Assembly (NCBI GenBank): GCA_963580285.1
Contig: CAUZLF010000266.1
Coordinates: 248,001-312,000 of the forward strand
From: Lucinisca nassula
Taxonomy: Eukaryota > Mollusca > Bivalvia > Lucinida > Lucinidae
Direction of reading: 5' to 3'
Length of the DNA: 64,000 nucleotides
Every line of letters starts with the position of its first letter. The first letter of the stretch is position 1. The notes below the pieces were generated by a model. The model saw only the letters and a list, made by a program, of their open reading frames with translations, had not been told where the DNA came from and searched no databases. A program made the translations under genes and the position numbers. Shown here in pieces: positions 46,100-56,827 of this stretch.

Positions 46100-46330
46100 C
46101 TGATGCCCCTGGACAGCACCATGCACAAGTTATGCCCAATGTTGCCAATGTTAAAATTTTGAAAAAAGTAGGTCAAAGGTCAAGGTCACGAGATCAAAAA
46201 TTATGGTACCACTGGAAAGGTCTTGTGATAATGTATACACATGTAAAATATGAAAGCTCTATCTATTACCATTGAAAAGTTACATGTATGTCCAATCTTA
46301 AGGTTTTTTTAGACAGAGACATTCATGATT
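46100..46330 (+). repeat. 'GGTCAAGGTCA' mollusc repeat, host of the MULE
   Basis: TGATGCCCCTGGACAGCACC, AGGTCAAAGGTCAAGGTCAC and TGAAAGCTCTATC continue the ACAAGATGTG sequence at 45194-45211 to the left of the MULE. AGGTCAAAGGTCA is a DR1-type nuclear-receptor match, probably coincidental to the repeat. Confidence 0.6.
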
Positions 46331-46416
46331 CCGAACAAAAACTATATACCCCCCAAATCTCGATTCCGTGGGCATAAAAAGCGCCTTATCTGGAGCTATG
46401 GGACTATGTCAGCTTT

Positions 46417-46718
46417 GCCCCCCCACCCCCACACACCCATCGGGGCTTGAAGAAATATATGGGCTACATGATGCTTCCACGCAGAGCTGAAACTGATTGC
46501 AGACGAGTACTTAGAGGATCTAAGGAGGATCTAAGTCTGCCCAGGCACGGTGCGAGTCGGACCGTCCATGCTTATAAACCTTGTTGGTTTCATTGGGCTT
46601 GAGATGTCATTTCATCTCAATGTGGGGTAAAAGTCCCACAAAACTGAAAGCAACATCTCCAAGATGACCTATACAGTGTTGATGGGGACGTTAAACCTCA
46701 AATCAAACAAACGAAACT
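46417..46718 (+). mobile_element. SINE S (S20) with 10-bp duplication
   Basis: TGTCAGCTTT at 46407-46416 and 46719-46728. Confidence 0.88.
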
Positions 46719-46728
46719 GTCAGCTTTG

Positions 46729-46930
46729 AATTTGGACATGTGCATTCTTGTAAATAGGTGGTTTAATCAACCATCTTATACAGGTTGGCAAGCAGTGAAG
46801 ATCCTGATGAGATGGCTCATTATGAGCCATCTCATCAGGATCTACACTGCTTGCATAGATATGTGTTTAGTACAGTCGATCTTTGATGGCTTGAACACAT
46901 TTGGGACCATGAAAATCTGTTTGAGACAGG
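46729..46930 (+). mobile_element. MITE family M (M3)
   Basis: TTTGGACATGTGCATTCTTG, hairpin 46788-46854 (GCAAGCAGTGAAGATCCTGA ... CTGCTTGC) with GATGGCTCATTATGAGCCATC centre. S20 inserted into its left portion. Confidence 0.72.
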
Positions 46931-47569
46931 GGTATTTTTGAGCCACCTAGGGTTACTGCCAGGAGGCATAAGGGTAACAATTTTGGGACTTCTTTTTGGT
47001 GCTCTATTATATAGATGTATGTTGTGTATACACACAGCATATACATTTTCTACATAAAAGATGAAAAACTCCTAAAAATATCCTATTTCTAATATAGAGG
47101 AATTCCCTAGGAACTCAAGAACGGATTCCACTAAACCATGGAAAATGAGCCATCGATGTTCGGGCCATCAAGTGTTGTCTACTTGATTGAAAGGGTCAGT
47201 GCAAATTATAGTCCCTTGGTAAAGCCATGCAGGCATGAAAAAAGTATGAAATTCAGATAATACAGACTCGGCCATAATCAATAGTCGTTTTCATCCCAGG
47301 GTCTGCTTGCAATTTTCTCACCAAATACACAGCAATTTTCCCCACAACCTGGGATGCAATCAGTCTCAATCATAATGCCTAGCAACATGACTATTTGGAG
47401 ATAATATGCATTGATGATACTTGAAAATCCTATACTTAACTGAAACATTGAATGTAAAAAAAAAAAAAAAATAGATTATGGCAAACAGGGACTTATTAAA
47501 TTGCATTTCTATAGCTGGCTGTAGTGGTCAAGCTACTCGCCTCATAAACCAGGGGTCGTGGGTTCAATC

Positions 47570-48264
47570 TAGGGTTGCAACTATACAGTTACCTCACGAT
47601 ACGATACATATTGAGATTTTTGTGTCACAGTATGATACGTATCGCGACACTCTCCGGCATGAAAAAGAAATTTTAAGCAAAGAAATTCCTTAAAATCAGC
47701 TGTAAGCAATACCGGTACTCAAATATAATTCTTTGGTAGAAATTAACTGTAATATAGTAAAATATTTGTAATTTGCTGTCACAAATTTACCGTATTCGTC
47801 CTAATTACCGCACATGCTCCTATAAGCGCACACCAAAGGTATTTTTGAAGAGGAAATGCATAAGTGCACACTTTACAGTAGCCTCCTCTCGAAGTTCTCA
47901 CAGTAAATGTATAAAAACTTGCTGTTATTTCTTCAACAGTGAAGGCAATGCTTAAGTATCCTTTTCTGTCCCATTATAAATCAGTATGCATCAACTCTGA
48001 AGCTATTGTTTTCGTATCAAGTGTGCGCTAATTAGGTAGATTTTTCACCACGATTTTTTGACACGATTTTGAAAAAACTAAGCGCACGGTGCGGTAATTA
48101 GGGCGAATACGGTATGCAAAACCAGCGAAAAATTACATCTCATCTCTATCAAATTACTCTGTTTACTGTAGTCTAATGGTATTGTCAAAACTGCCTCATG
48201 ATATGCGTATCGTCAGTAGACGAACCGCGATTAAGATATGATTCAGTGAATCATTGCACCTCTA
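47570..48264 (+). mobile_element. hAT-like MITE nested in V5
   Basis: Ends TAGGGTTGCAACTA and ATTGCACCTCTA. Sub-terminal ACGATACGATACAT and ATATGCGTATCGTC. Flanks GTTCAATC / GTTTGACC are a decayed 8-bp duplication (5 of 8). Confidence 0.72.
47789..48113 (-). mobile_element. MITE family H (H2), TA-flanked, nested
   Basis: TACCGTATTCGTCCTAATTA to TAATTAGGGCGAATACGGTA. Same element as H1 in opposite orientation, inside the hAT-like MITE. Confidence 0.88.
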
Positions 48265-48475
48265 GTTTGACCCCAAGCTACTCCAGACTTTTAACCGAGG
48301 CCATGTCTCCATATGACCATAGCTGTTGGTGGGACGTAAAACTCAAGCTCACTCTTAAGCTGGCAACAGACAACCCACCCATCCGGCATCTGCAGTTTAG
48401 TTGGATGTTCGCCTGACTGTTGAACAGGAGGTAGGGGGGTTTGATACCTGCAGATGGCAATATTTCAGAGTAAAC

Positions 48476-48674
48476 TACTACTAGTGGACTCATCCATTGC
48501 TATATGCTGGACAAGTTCATGTCATATAAGGAGTGTCAGGCCTATTCTTTTTTGTTTTATTCTATTTTTGACGGAAAATTCTGTTAGCAAATAGTGCAGG
48601 CCCTGATCAGTTCTGCATCGTCTGATCTGGGCTTGTACTGTTGGCCAAGGTACCCCTTTAGGGCCACAGGGTTA
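48476..48674 (-). mobile_element. MITE family C fragment (C9)
   Basis: ACTAGTGGACTCATCCATTG to GGTACCCCTTTAGGG, then CAGGGTTAA; the inner stem is shortened. Confidence 0.72.
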
Positions 48675-48975
48675 ATATCAGCCATACAAGTACCACTCAC
48701 AAAGACCCCATCTGGGCTTTTATGCACACTGTTTACAAAAGAAATAACACAACTCTCATTTTTTTATCCGACAGCCATGTGCACTGGATCAACCAACACC
48801 TAGAAACATTAGTCTTGTAACATACACAATGAAATAACACAGTGAATAAGAGGGAGGGGAGTGTTACATATTTAAAAGCCATTACTACTGATAAATTCAG
48901 AGACTGTTTGAATCAAAGGGCACTTAGGGAGCCATTTTGTAATAATGAGGCCTACTGTAATGAACCTAAGTATTG

Positions 48976-49175
48976 GGACAGGTAGGCCTAAGCAAACAGT
49001 ACAGACCCAGATCAGACTGCTCCTTCAGGGAGCAGTCTGATCAGGGTCTACACTGTTTGCCAATCTGTCTGCACCTTTGAGACTACTTGATGGATCATGA
49101 AACAAATTTGTTAAAATATTAGGAGAGTTATAACAAGTCCTCAAGATGTCCGAATTTTTACGATTTTTATGGTAA
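48976..49175 (+). mobile_element. MITE family D (D3)
   Basis: GGGACAGGTAGGCCTAAGCA, hairpin with ACTGCTCC...GGAGCAGT, CACCTTTGAGACTAC and GATCATGAAACAAATTTG. Confidence 0.72.
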
Positions 49176-49451
49176 TTCAGAGTCTCAAGCTACACTTATG
49201 GCTGGATCTGGAGGGCATGCTGGATAAGCAAGGCAGATAAAAGAGGGTCAATAGCCAGTTTCCTACTCTCCAGGGAAACTCTCTGATAATCAAAAGTACC
49301 TTTTAAAACTTCAGACCTTGTGGCAGTGAAAAACATGTTTTACTATACCACAAAATACTGAGCCATCTATTACCTAATGAGAAGAGCATAAAAAGTTTTG
49401 CAACCCAAGCTGTTTCAATCAGACCCACACTGATTGCACAGGTTTCATTAA

Positions 49452-49725
49452 AATGACAGTTTAATGTCCCAGTCAACACTATTTATGTCATTTTGGAGAC
49501 ACAGCTTCCAATTTTGTGGGAATTTTTATGGACATTGAGATAAAATGACATCTCAAGCCCTGCTGCCCAATGAAACCATAAGGTTATATCCACTGGACGG
49601 TCTGACTCACGTCATTTTGCCTGGGCAGGCTTAGTTCCCCTAAGCGGTTTACCAGTACTCATGTGTGGTCAGTTTCAGCTCTGTGTGGAAGCACCATGCA
49701 GCCCAATTTATTTCTCCAAGGGCGC
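49452..49725 (-). mobile_element. SINE S (S21), diverged
   Basis: CAGTTTAATGTCCCAGTCAA to CCAATTTATTTCTCC. Confidence 0.78.
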
Positions 49726-49897
49726 TAGTGATTGCACAGGTATCTTTACTGGTCTATGAGGTTGCAAGAGTCCAGGATATGTATGTAAGCAATAATTTAC
49801 AAAATCTTCTGATTCAGACAAAAATCGTTGGACATTATGCATATTCTGTGGATGCTTTAGATCCAGTGATAACCGTACTGATCCTATGTATTAGTTA

Positions 49898-50070
49898 GTA
49901 TTGGGACAGATAGTCCTAAGTAAACAGTGCAGTCCCAGATTGGAGCAGTCTGATCAGGGTCTACAATGTTTGCCGTTCTGTTTGCACCTTTTGCAGGATC
50001 GTGAAACAAATTTGTTAAAATTTTAGAATTACAGCAAGTCCTTAAGGTGTCCATCTTTTTTTTTATTTTA
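49898..50070 (+). mobile_element. MITE family D (D4), eroded
   Basis: GGGACAGATAGTCCTAAGTA with a reduced hairpin and GATCGTGAAACAAATTTG. Confidence 0.65.
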
Positions 50071-50344
50071 ACTGTAATACACCCCCAGCCTACCTCAGGT
50101 AATATAGTATTATTTCTTACCCAGACAATGCAGTTTGTTTAAATTATCAATTAAATCAATATTTGAACAAATCTACCTCCTTTATTCGGCTTAGAAAGAG
50201 CTAATTATGATTCATGGGCAAAGAATGTTTCTGACTCTTTATACTACTTTCATCTTCCGACTACGTTTTTGCTTAAAGGTACCCATGCATTCATTTCCTT
50301 TACTAAATCGCTTTCAATATAGAAAGTCAGATGACCAGGCCCTT

Positions 50345-50570
50345 TTAACCCACTGCATGCGGGAAACCCCTAAAGAGGTGGTCTGAAGTACACTGACAAA
50401 CAGTGCAGGCCCAGATCAGACGCCGCAGAATGCGGTGTCTGATCAGGACATGCACTATTTGCTAACAGAATTTTCCATCAAAAAAAGAATAAAAACGAAA
50501 AAATAAGCCTGACAAATGGACTTGTCCAACATATAGCAATGGACGAGTCCACTAGTATACAATGGGTTAA
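50345..50570 (+). mobile_element. MITE family C (C10)
   Basis: TTAACCCACTGCATGCGGG to ATACAATGGGTTAA; full hairpin. Confidence 0.85.
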
Positions 50571-51173
50571 TGGTAGTCAAGTTTATAGGTAACAATCACT
50601 ATTAGTGTCAATGTGATAATACTTTCAATGGAGACCTTAACAATTCTGTACCTGACTCACATGGTATTGTATGGCCCATCACAAAAGTTGAAAGATGCAA
50701 TTTCCTTTCAAATTGTGTGCAATTGTCCGTACAAAGATTGCTCCAAGGTATCAAGATGAAAGCTAACCTGATTGAATGCTGAAATCAAGAAATGCTTTTG
50801 AAGGAGGGTGATTACATATGGTAGTTCCAGATAAGGCAAAGTAAGAAGGATAATTTACCACTACACCACAGAGGCTCCTACATAAATGTATCATCACACA
50901 TGCACAGATTAAATGTGCATGTGACTTGTTGCAGGTTTTATACCTGCTGTATTGAAACCTTTTTACTCTCATTCTCTCCTCCATTGTTTCAAATAGAGCA
51001 GATCTATGTTTCTGGAGAAGAATGTGTGTACAGTACATTCCTGCTCAAACTCAATATAGCCCTAGTCAAAAAGGCTCTTGGATTTATACATTCTCTTTTT
51101 TCATTTTTATTTTATGTTCTATGAATTGTTTTCGCACCATAAATCTCATAAAAGTGCAAAGTACAATCTTTTG

Positions 51174-51370
51174 TTAACCCTTGTCCTGCTGAGCCCCGAT
51201 ATACTTTATCTTTGAAACAATGTAGATCCAGATCAGATGGCTTCTTCAGGTCTTCATTGTTTGTCATTCAGTTTCTGAATTTGTTGCAATAATTTGCATC
51301 AAGTAATCTGATTTGTTGATATTCAGTAGTGGGTGTGGCATATTTAAATATTCAGCAGGACAAGGGTTAA
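51174..51370 (+). mobile_element. MITE family A (A13), hairpin half lost
   Basis: TTAACCCTTGTCCTGCTG to GGACAAGGGTTAA. The centre jumps from GGCTTCTTCAG to GTCTTCATTGTTTG. Confidence 0.8.
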
Positions 51371-51510
51371 CAGAAGTAACCTTGATAGTTCTGATTGGGC
51401 TGTTGAACTCAAAACAAATGCACAGACATTACTCTATTTCCCCCACTTTTTGTGTGCACAGGATGCAAACTGCAATGGGTAATGGGTGGAAGTGGAAATT
51501 AGGGAACCTG

Positions 51511-51735
51511 CAATTGCAGGCGGGAAAACCCTAAAGGGTACTATGGCAAACAGTGCAGGCCAAAATCAGAATGTGACGTCTGATCAACCTGCACTAGTTG
51601 CTTAAAGAATTTTCCAATAAAAATAGAATAAAAACGAAGAAATAAATCTTAAGAGATAGATAGATAGGCCCACCACCCCTCAAATTACAAATGGACCTTG
51701 TCCAACATATAGCAATGGAAGAGTCCACTAGTAAA
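51511..51735 (+). mobile_element. MITE family C relic (C11)
   Basis: GCGGGAAAACCCTAAAGGGT ... AGCAATGGAAGAGTCCACTA, ends eroded. Confidence 0.62.
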
Positions 51736-52342
51736 GGAATAAAAATAATTTAAGAATATACCACACCCCAGTGACAAAAGTGGACAATGGGTAGCTGTTG
51801 TTCATTAAGATTTGTAGCCAAGAACATGCACAAAACAAGCAGAAACTGAAATCACTCAGCTCTGTTTTATGCAATTAATGAATATTGGCTGACACAAGTG
51901 TTGCATGCTTCAATGATCAAAGACACGCCCACTTTTCATAAGTAAACATTATGGGGTATGTGATTGATTATTTCTTAAGCAATATATCGCATTTTTTTAT
52001 GTGTGGTAATTAATGAACAAAGTTTTAATGGTTCGTTTAATGAATGGTAAAAAATCTAAAATGAAAAATTTCGGCGATGAAATGTTACAAGCTCATGGAA
52101 TTTCAAGAATCTTATCATTCTACTTTGCAATAAAGTCTATCGATCAATTTTGTGGATCAAGTAAAAATACATTAATTTACAACTTTAAAGCAATATCGTT
52201 GAATGAATTTTACATCTATCATGGGCCCCATATCCCAGTCAAACCATTTACAATTAGGTCCCCGGACCAACACTTGACAGTGAAAAGTTGAATTCTCAGC
52301 CAGTCGACCGTAAAAATAAGACAAAAGTTGGTCAATAATTAC
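51736..52342. other. Intron 1 sequence next to exon 1, repeat-poor
   Basis: One of the few stretches without recognisable repeats. An open frame at 52013-52291 on the plus strand has no family resemblance and is probably chance. First-intron position would suit regulatory sequence, but no motif is decisive. Confidence 0.35.
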
Positions 52343-52709
52343 CTATTTGTAGCACATTATCCACAGCACCAGATTCCAGCAGCTTAACCCCTTGATGAAA
52401 AGGAAGTTTTTCATTTTCTGAACTGTCTTTTGATCCGTTTGAAAACGAGGAATACATACAAATGTCCCTTTCATTTCTGGGGAATGACCAATAAACTATC
52501 CGACTTTGGACGGGTTCAGGGATCCGATCAAAACGCTGTTCTATTGTCTGAAACGGAATATTTTTGGCGACAACTTTAGCACATATGTCAAGTAGAGACT
52601 CCACACTTTTTAAATTTCCATTTTTGCAGGTATTTCCTTTTGAATTAGAAGCACATTCACCATTTGAATTTTGACCCAAAGACATTCGCATCCGCTTCGC
52701 AGCCGCCAT
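52343..52709 (-). CDS. ZSWIM5/6: ZSWIM5/6-like coding exon 1 (start codon to donor)
   Basis: The exon encodes residues 1-122 plus the first base of a split Gly codon (phase 1), and the donor reads CAAATAG|gtaatt. The start chosen is the ATG at 52709-52707 ([10 protein letters not shown] at +4). An in-frame ATG three codons upstream (52718-52716) is the alternative. Family hallmarks in order: a Lys/Ser/Asn-rich, low-complexity head (about residues 1-34); [11 protein letters not shown], which fits an Elongin-C BC-box pattern (LxxxCxxxV); [19 protein letters not shown] and ICMYSSF, highly characteristic of ZSWIM4/5/6; then [20 protein letters not shown]. The head is short compared with the long Gly/Ala/Pro-rich head of the mammalian proteins. 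Family assignment is from remembered conservation, not a search. Confidence 0.94.
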
Positions 52710-52900
52710 TGGGAACATCTGATAAAGTTTCGTGTGTCTACGCAGGCGCCGACTTACCAATTAAGGTTCATTACGCATGCGTACTGGTCATTTTACTTTG
52801 CTATGCTCGATTCTGGCCTCAGGAATTTCCAAATGTGAAATACTATCAATCAATGGATGTGTAAACTCGCCTGGTACTTTGCATTGTGAAAAACCCATTC
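52710..52900 (-). promoter_or_regulatory. Probable 5' UTR/promoter of the ZSWIM5/6-like gene
   Basis: This is the sequence directly upstream of the start codon. It contains a 12-bp perfect palindrome at 52772-52783 (TACGCATGCGTA), resembling the GCGCATGCGC core bound by NRF-1, a common feature of TATA-less animal promoters. No TATA box is evident. A strong splice-donor-like GGTAAGT occurs on the minus strand at 52753-52759, immediately before the coding part, and might mark an alternative 5' exon. Transcription start is not determinable here. Confidence 0.45.
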
Positions 52901-53270
52901 ATTTTTAGAAGTGTAAATCCATTGAAAGCATGGATAGAAATGTCAACAAAGCGGAAATATCGGCTTTCTTATTTTCAATAAGTTTTCATCCATAATTTGC
53001 ACAAATCATTTATGGTGCAAACAAACAATGTTTTGTGCTAGGCTTTCCTTATCCGGTTTTATCTGTATGCATACTGCTTTAGAACATGTGTAGGCATAGT
53101 TACATTTTTTTTATCAAAAGAAATAAACTTATCATTATTGTACGATTGTAAAATATTTATTTATTTATGAATTTATTTATTTTTGTTTTTATTTTATTTT
53201 TGTTTGGTATTGCCATGGTACCAAGAACTGTCAAATGAGGTTAGAAGGTAATTACAAATCGCAACACATT
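52901..53270. other. 5' flank, AT-rich, no gene seen
   Basis: Ends in a TTTATTTATTTTTG-rich tract. No coding exon recognised. Confidence 0.35.
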
Positions 53271-53274
53271 CACT

Positions 53275-53410
53275 ATCCCCGCCCATCGGGGCTTGAAGAA
53301 ATAGATGGGCTGCACGATGCTTCCACGCAGAGCTGAAACTGACCCGCACACGAGTACTGGTAAACCGCTTAGAGGATCTAAGCCTGCCCAGGCAATGCGG
53401 TGCGAGTTGT
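53275..53410 (+). mobile_element. SINE S (S22), 3'-truncated
   Basis: CCCGCCCATCGGGGCTTGAA to GCGGTGCGAGTTG, joined to unrelated GC-rich sequence. Confidence 0.82.
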
Positions 53411-54200
53411 TGTTGTTTCCAGTTTCCCCGTGTCACGGGTCGTCAGCTGGTGGGGTCCCAGGGAACGAATCCATTCTGGCACTACACCGTAGCCGTTCGG
53501 TGGTATCCCCATTCCACGTTGCCGGTGAATGGGGAGACCATCGCTCGGCTCCAGCCCCGTCCGTCCCTGTCTATCGTAAGTCCGCTGCAGTCGGTCCATT
53601 TTGTCTTCTACTCGACGTTATAATTTTTTGCTTGTCATTATGCCGAACCGTGTCAGAGCAGGAAAGGGTCAATTATGATATTGGTATTTTTGTTTTTTGT
53701 TTTTTTTTATTTGATTTTTGTATATTTATGTAACGTATGTACATTTTTACATTGTTTGGTCTGTTTCCCCAGCTTGTTGAGTGGTCTATTTTTTAAGCAT
53801 ATATGCGGGCGGATGTGCTTACCCCGCCACAGACCTGTTTTGTTTGTTTTTCTTGTGCCTTAAAGGTGGTGTTGTCCGTTTTAGGGCACGCCCACCCGCT
53901 CACAGTTGCTGGGGATGACAGTTTTTGTACCTGCAAGATTGTGCTAGTGGTTTATATTTTGTGTTTTTTTTTTTGTTGTTTTTTTGTTTATCTGTACATA
54001 CAATATGTAACATAATAACATGAAGTGCCGGCATACGCCGTCTCGGGCTTGAATTCGTATTTATTTTGTTAGTGAGTGACTTCTATCGCGGAGGATGTGC
54101 AAAGTAGGTAAATCCCTTTTTATGCATTTGCGTTTTAAGTTAAGAAAAAGTGATGCCTTCCTCGCCGTAGGATGCCGCACTGTGCGGGACCATAAGTGGC
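53411..54200 (+). repeat. Probable retroelement 3' region
   Basis: GC-rich start (GTGTCACGGGTCGTCAGCTG ... CCCCGTCCGTCCCTG) followed by T-rich TTTTTTTTATTTGATTTTTG and GGATGACAGTTTTTGTACC. Compositionally unlike the flanks and mosaic. No protein domain recognised. Confidence 0.35.
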
Positions 54201-54204
54201 TCAG

Positions 54205-54228
54205 TCCACTAGTATACAATGGGTTAAA
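54205..54228 (+). mobile_element. MITE C right-end fragment
   Basis: Only GTCCACTAGTATACAATGGG plus TTAA remain. Confidence 0.6.
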
Positions 54229-54317
54229 AACTGGAATTTAAGGGTTAAACGAAACAGTTTAAGTATCGGCCCAGGACTATTTTCCCAACCTACACTCAGG
54301 GACAATAGACCCGCCAG

Positions 54318-54592
54318 TTTTGTTTGATTTGAGGTTTAACATCCCCGTCAACACTGTAAAGGTCATTTTGGAGACGTTGCTTCCAATTTTGTGGGACTTC
54401 TCAAATGACATCTCAAGCCCTGTCGACCAATGAAACCAATAGGGTTTATTAGCATGGACGGTACCGCGGTTCCTGGACAGGCTTAGATCCTCTAAGCGGT
54501 TTACCAGTACTAGTGTGCGGGCCGGATTCAGCTCTGCGTGGAAGCATCATACAGCCCATATATTTCTTCAAGCCCCTATAGGCGAGGGCCGA
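54318..54592 (-). mobile_element. SINE S (S23) with 11-bp duplication
   Basis: AGACCCGCCAG at 54307-54317 and 54593-54603. 'cggttcctggacagg' subfamily. Confidence 0.9.
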
Positions 54593-54622
54593 AGACCCGC
54601 CAGTACCCTCGGTGCTTAGTTT

Positions 54623-54675
54623 TAATGGGAATGGATACACCTTCAGGGGAGTCAACTCCATTAAAAGTGTTCTAG
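54623..54675 (+). mobile_element. MITE G left-end fragment (G4)
   Basis: AATGGGAATGGATACACCTT...AAAAGTGTTC only. Confidence 0.55.
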
Positions 54676-54712
54676 GCCGGCTGGAAAGTGGGGTTTACCA
54701 GGATATTCATTT

Positions 54713-55110
54713 TTTAAAACCCCACCACACGATAGTGGTGGGATAATAAACCCTCCGGTGTCTGTCCGTACGTCCGTCCGTCCGCACTATTTCCGATCGA
54801 TAACTAGTAATTTTTTCGCGGATTTTTTTTCTTCAAATTTTGCATACACATTTGTACCGGGAATCTGTGGTTAATGGGCAAACTCTGTCACTTTTGACAG
54901 AGTTATGGCCATTGTCAGTTCCTAATAGGGGCATTTCCGATCAATAACGGGAGTATTTTTTCACAGATTGTCTTCAAATTTTGCATATACATCGGTATCA
55001 GGGATGTGTGATTTGGGATATCCGTTATTATTTGACAAGCGCTATGGCCATTAACAGTTCCCAATAAATGGTTTTTGACCTCTTATATTTTTATTAAATG
55101 ATACAAACTT
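54713..55110 (+). repeat. 'CCCCACCA...GTCCGTCCGTCCG' mollusc repeat
   Basis: A stem ACCCCACCACACGATAGTGGTGGG is followed by CCGTACGTCCGTCCGTCCGC, then two diverged TTCCGATC(G/A)ATAAC ... TCTTCAAATTTTGCAT(A/T)T/CAC units. TGGTTTTTG(A/T)C and AACAGTTCCCAATA recur at 56.0 and 56.8 kb. Confidence 0.6.
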
Positions 55111-55219
55111 CAGGTTTATAGGCCACTAAAGGAAGCATTATTGAACCGTAAATTTCTTATTCCGCAAATTTCGTAAATGTTGTGAGAACCATTGCACTGT
55201 TTATATGCAATAAAATATG

Positions 55220-55429
55220 GGCCCCGTCAAGCGATTTTGGTACTTATCGCCTATGCGAGCATCCGCGCAGTCTCGCCAGAACCTTCGCTGCTCGCTCATA
55301 CAAGCAGTGAATCAAGAGGAACCTTCAGACAGAAAGCCATTTCCCTGGCCCCTCTGAATGGCTGGGCATGCGCAGTTAAAGTTTGTCATGACGGAATGCT
55401 CATAGACACAAATTCGCTTGGCGCGGCTC
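55220..55429 (+). mobile_element. MITE family J (J2)
   Basis: Same ends as J1; ATATG on both sides (55215-55219, 55430-55434). The left arm of the internal palindrome is deleted. Confidence 0.85.
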
Positions 55430-55562
55430 ATATGATGTAACTAAACCATAAATTTCACGCCGGGAAGATTGGTACCAATGCCTCACAGAGCGTGAAGAAT
55501 TGGTACCAATACGTCACGGACTTCATACCAATATCTATCACGTGTGAGTGTTTTTATTATTA

Positions 55563-55825
55563 TTATTTAAGGTTTAACGTCCCCGTCAACACTGTAAAGG
55601 TCATTTTGGAGACGTTGCTTCCAATTTTGTGGGACTTTTACCCGACATTGAGATGAAATGACATCTCATGCCCTGTCGCCCAATGAAACCAATAGGGTTT
55701 ATAAGCATGACTCGCACCGCTTTACCTGGGCGGGCTTAGATCCTCTAAGCGGTTTACCAGTACTCGTGTGCGGGTCGGTTTCAGCTCTGCGTTGAAGCAT
55801 CATGTAGCCCATATATTTCTTCACA
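55563..55825 (-). mobile_element. SINE S (S24)
   Basis: AAGGTTTAACGTCCCCGTCA to CATATATTTCTTCA. A half E palindrome follows at 55826-55880. Confidence 0.82.
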
Positions 55826-56083
55826 CCGGTTCTAACGAGTACCCGCAATCTATATTTTTGAGCAGAAATCAGAAAAATAAGGTTCAACCCTATAAACCCC
55901 TGATTTACTATATACAAGTGGAGTTCAATGGAGTCAAAATTATATAGGCGTGTTGGTGTCGGACATTATTGGTTTGGAATTGTTAATGATTAAAGTCCTT
56001 TAACGTTTGGCAGAGTTATCAGCCGTTAACAGTTCCCAATAAATGGTTTTTGTCTTTTATTTCCTTTACTTTATAGAATACAG

Positions 56084-56135
56084 TAAAATTCCTATATTAA
56101 GACCACCTTTGGGACTATTCGAAAGTGGTACCAAT
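56084..56135 (+). mobile_element. MITE family L fragment
   Basis: TACAGTAAAATTCCTATATTA, AGACCACCTTTGGGACT; right side replaced by GTACCAATTCTTA repeats (56130-56280). Confidence 0.6.
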
Positions 56136-56522
56136 TCTTAACACCCGAGAAAAAGTCTCACCAGTTCTTCACAGGTGTGACGAATACTTACCAATTCTTC
56201 ATACGTCAGAAATTATTTGAGCATTTCACATTTTGCAAATGTGTGGTACTAACTCTTCTTATGGGTGTGAAATTTAAGAAATGAGAAATTTACGGTTCAG
56301 CAGAGCATATTGTGGCCACTAACCACTATATACTCGGACCATTCTGGCCCTTGAGTTATCCGCTCTTAATAAATGTGAAAAAATGGTTTTAGGTCGTTTC
56401 CATTCGATGACGTGAGTATCTCTTCCCAACTTTGCATATACCATTACAAAAACACACCTGTAGAAATACAATGTACAGTTTACCACCGAAAAAGCGAAAA
56501 ATTTAAGATGAAAAACTGTTAG

Positions 56523-56639
56523 TTTTTTTTTTATTTCTGCTCAAAATATTGATTGTGGGTATTCGTTAGAACCGCCTCGATGAGGCGGTTCTAACGAGTA
56601 CCCACAATCTATATTTTTGAGCAGAAATCAGAAAAATAA
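56523..56639. mobile_element. MITE family E palindrome
   Basis: TTTCTGCTCAAAATATTGAT ... ATCTATATTTTTGAGCAGAAA, centre CCGCCTCGATGAGGCGG. Confidence 0.8.
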
Positions 56640-56826
56640 GATCCTCTCACCCCTGTAAACCCCTGTTTTACTATATACAAGTGCGGTTCAAGGGGGTCAA
56701 AATTATATAGGCGTGTTGGTGTCGGACATATATGGTTTGGAATTGTTAATGGGTAAAATCCGTTAACGTTTGGCAGAGTTATAGCCCTTAACAGTTCCCA
56801 ATAGATTGTTCTTTACTTTATAGAAT
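56640..56826 (+). repeat. Direct repeat of 55884-56090
   Basis: CCCCTGTAAACCCCTG(A/T)TTT...GTCGGACAT...GGTTTGGAATTGTTAATG and GTTAACGTTTGGCAGAGTTA match 55884-56060 closely. The flanking E and L elements are also repeated in order, so a block of about 700 bp is duplicated. Confidence 0.75.
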
Positions 56827-56827
56827 A

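Larger units (their letters stand above)
47510..48355 (+). mobile_element. SINE V (V5) containing two nested MITEs
   Basis: tRNA-like head GTAGTGGTCAAGCTACTCGC ... GTCGTGGGTTCAATC (B-box) is separated by 695 bp from its body GTCTCCATATGACCATAGCT ... TGGGACGTAAAACTC. Confidence 0.82.

Noticed and set aside
52013..52291. 92-codon plus-strand open frame beside exon 1
   Set aside because: Asn/Lys/Ile-rich composition typical of AT-rich DNA, no family resemblance, no splice context; treated as chance.
53305..53863. 142-codon plus-strand frame at 53.3-53.7 kb
   Set aside because: Begins within SINE S22 and passes into a mosaic retroelement tail; no domain seen.
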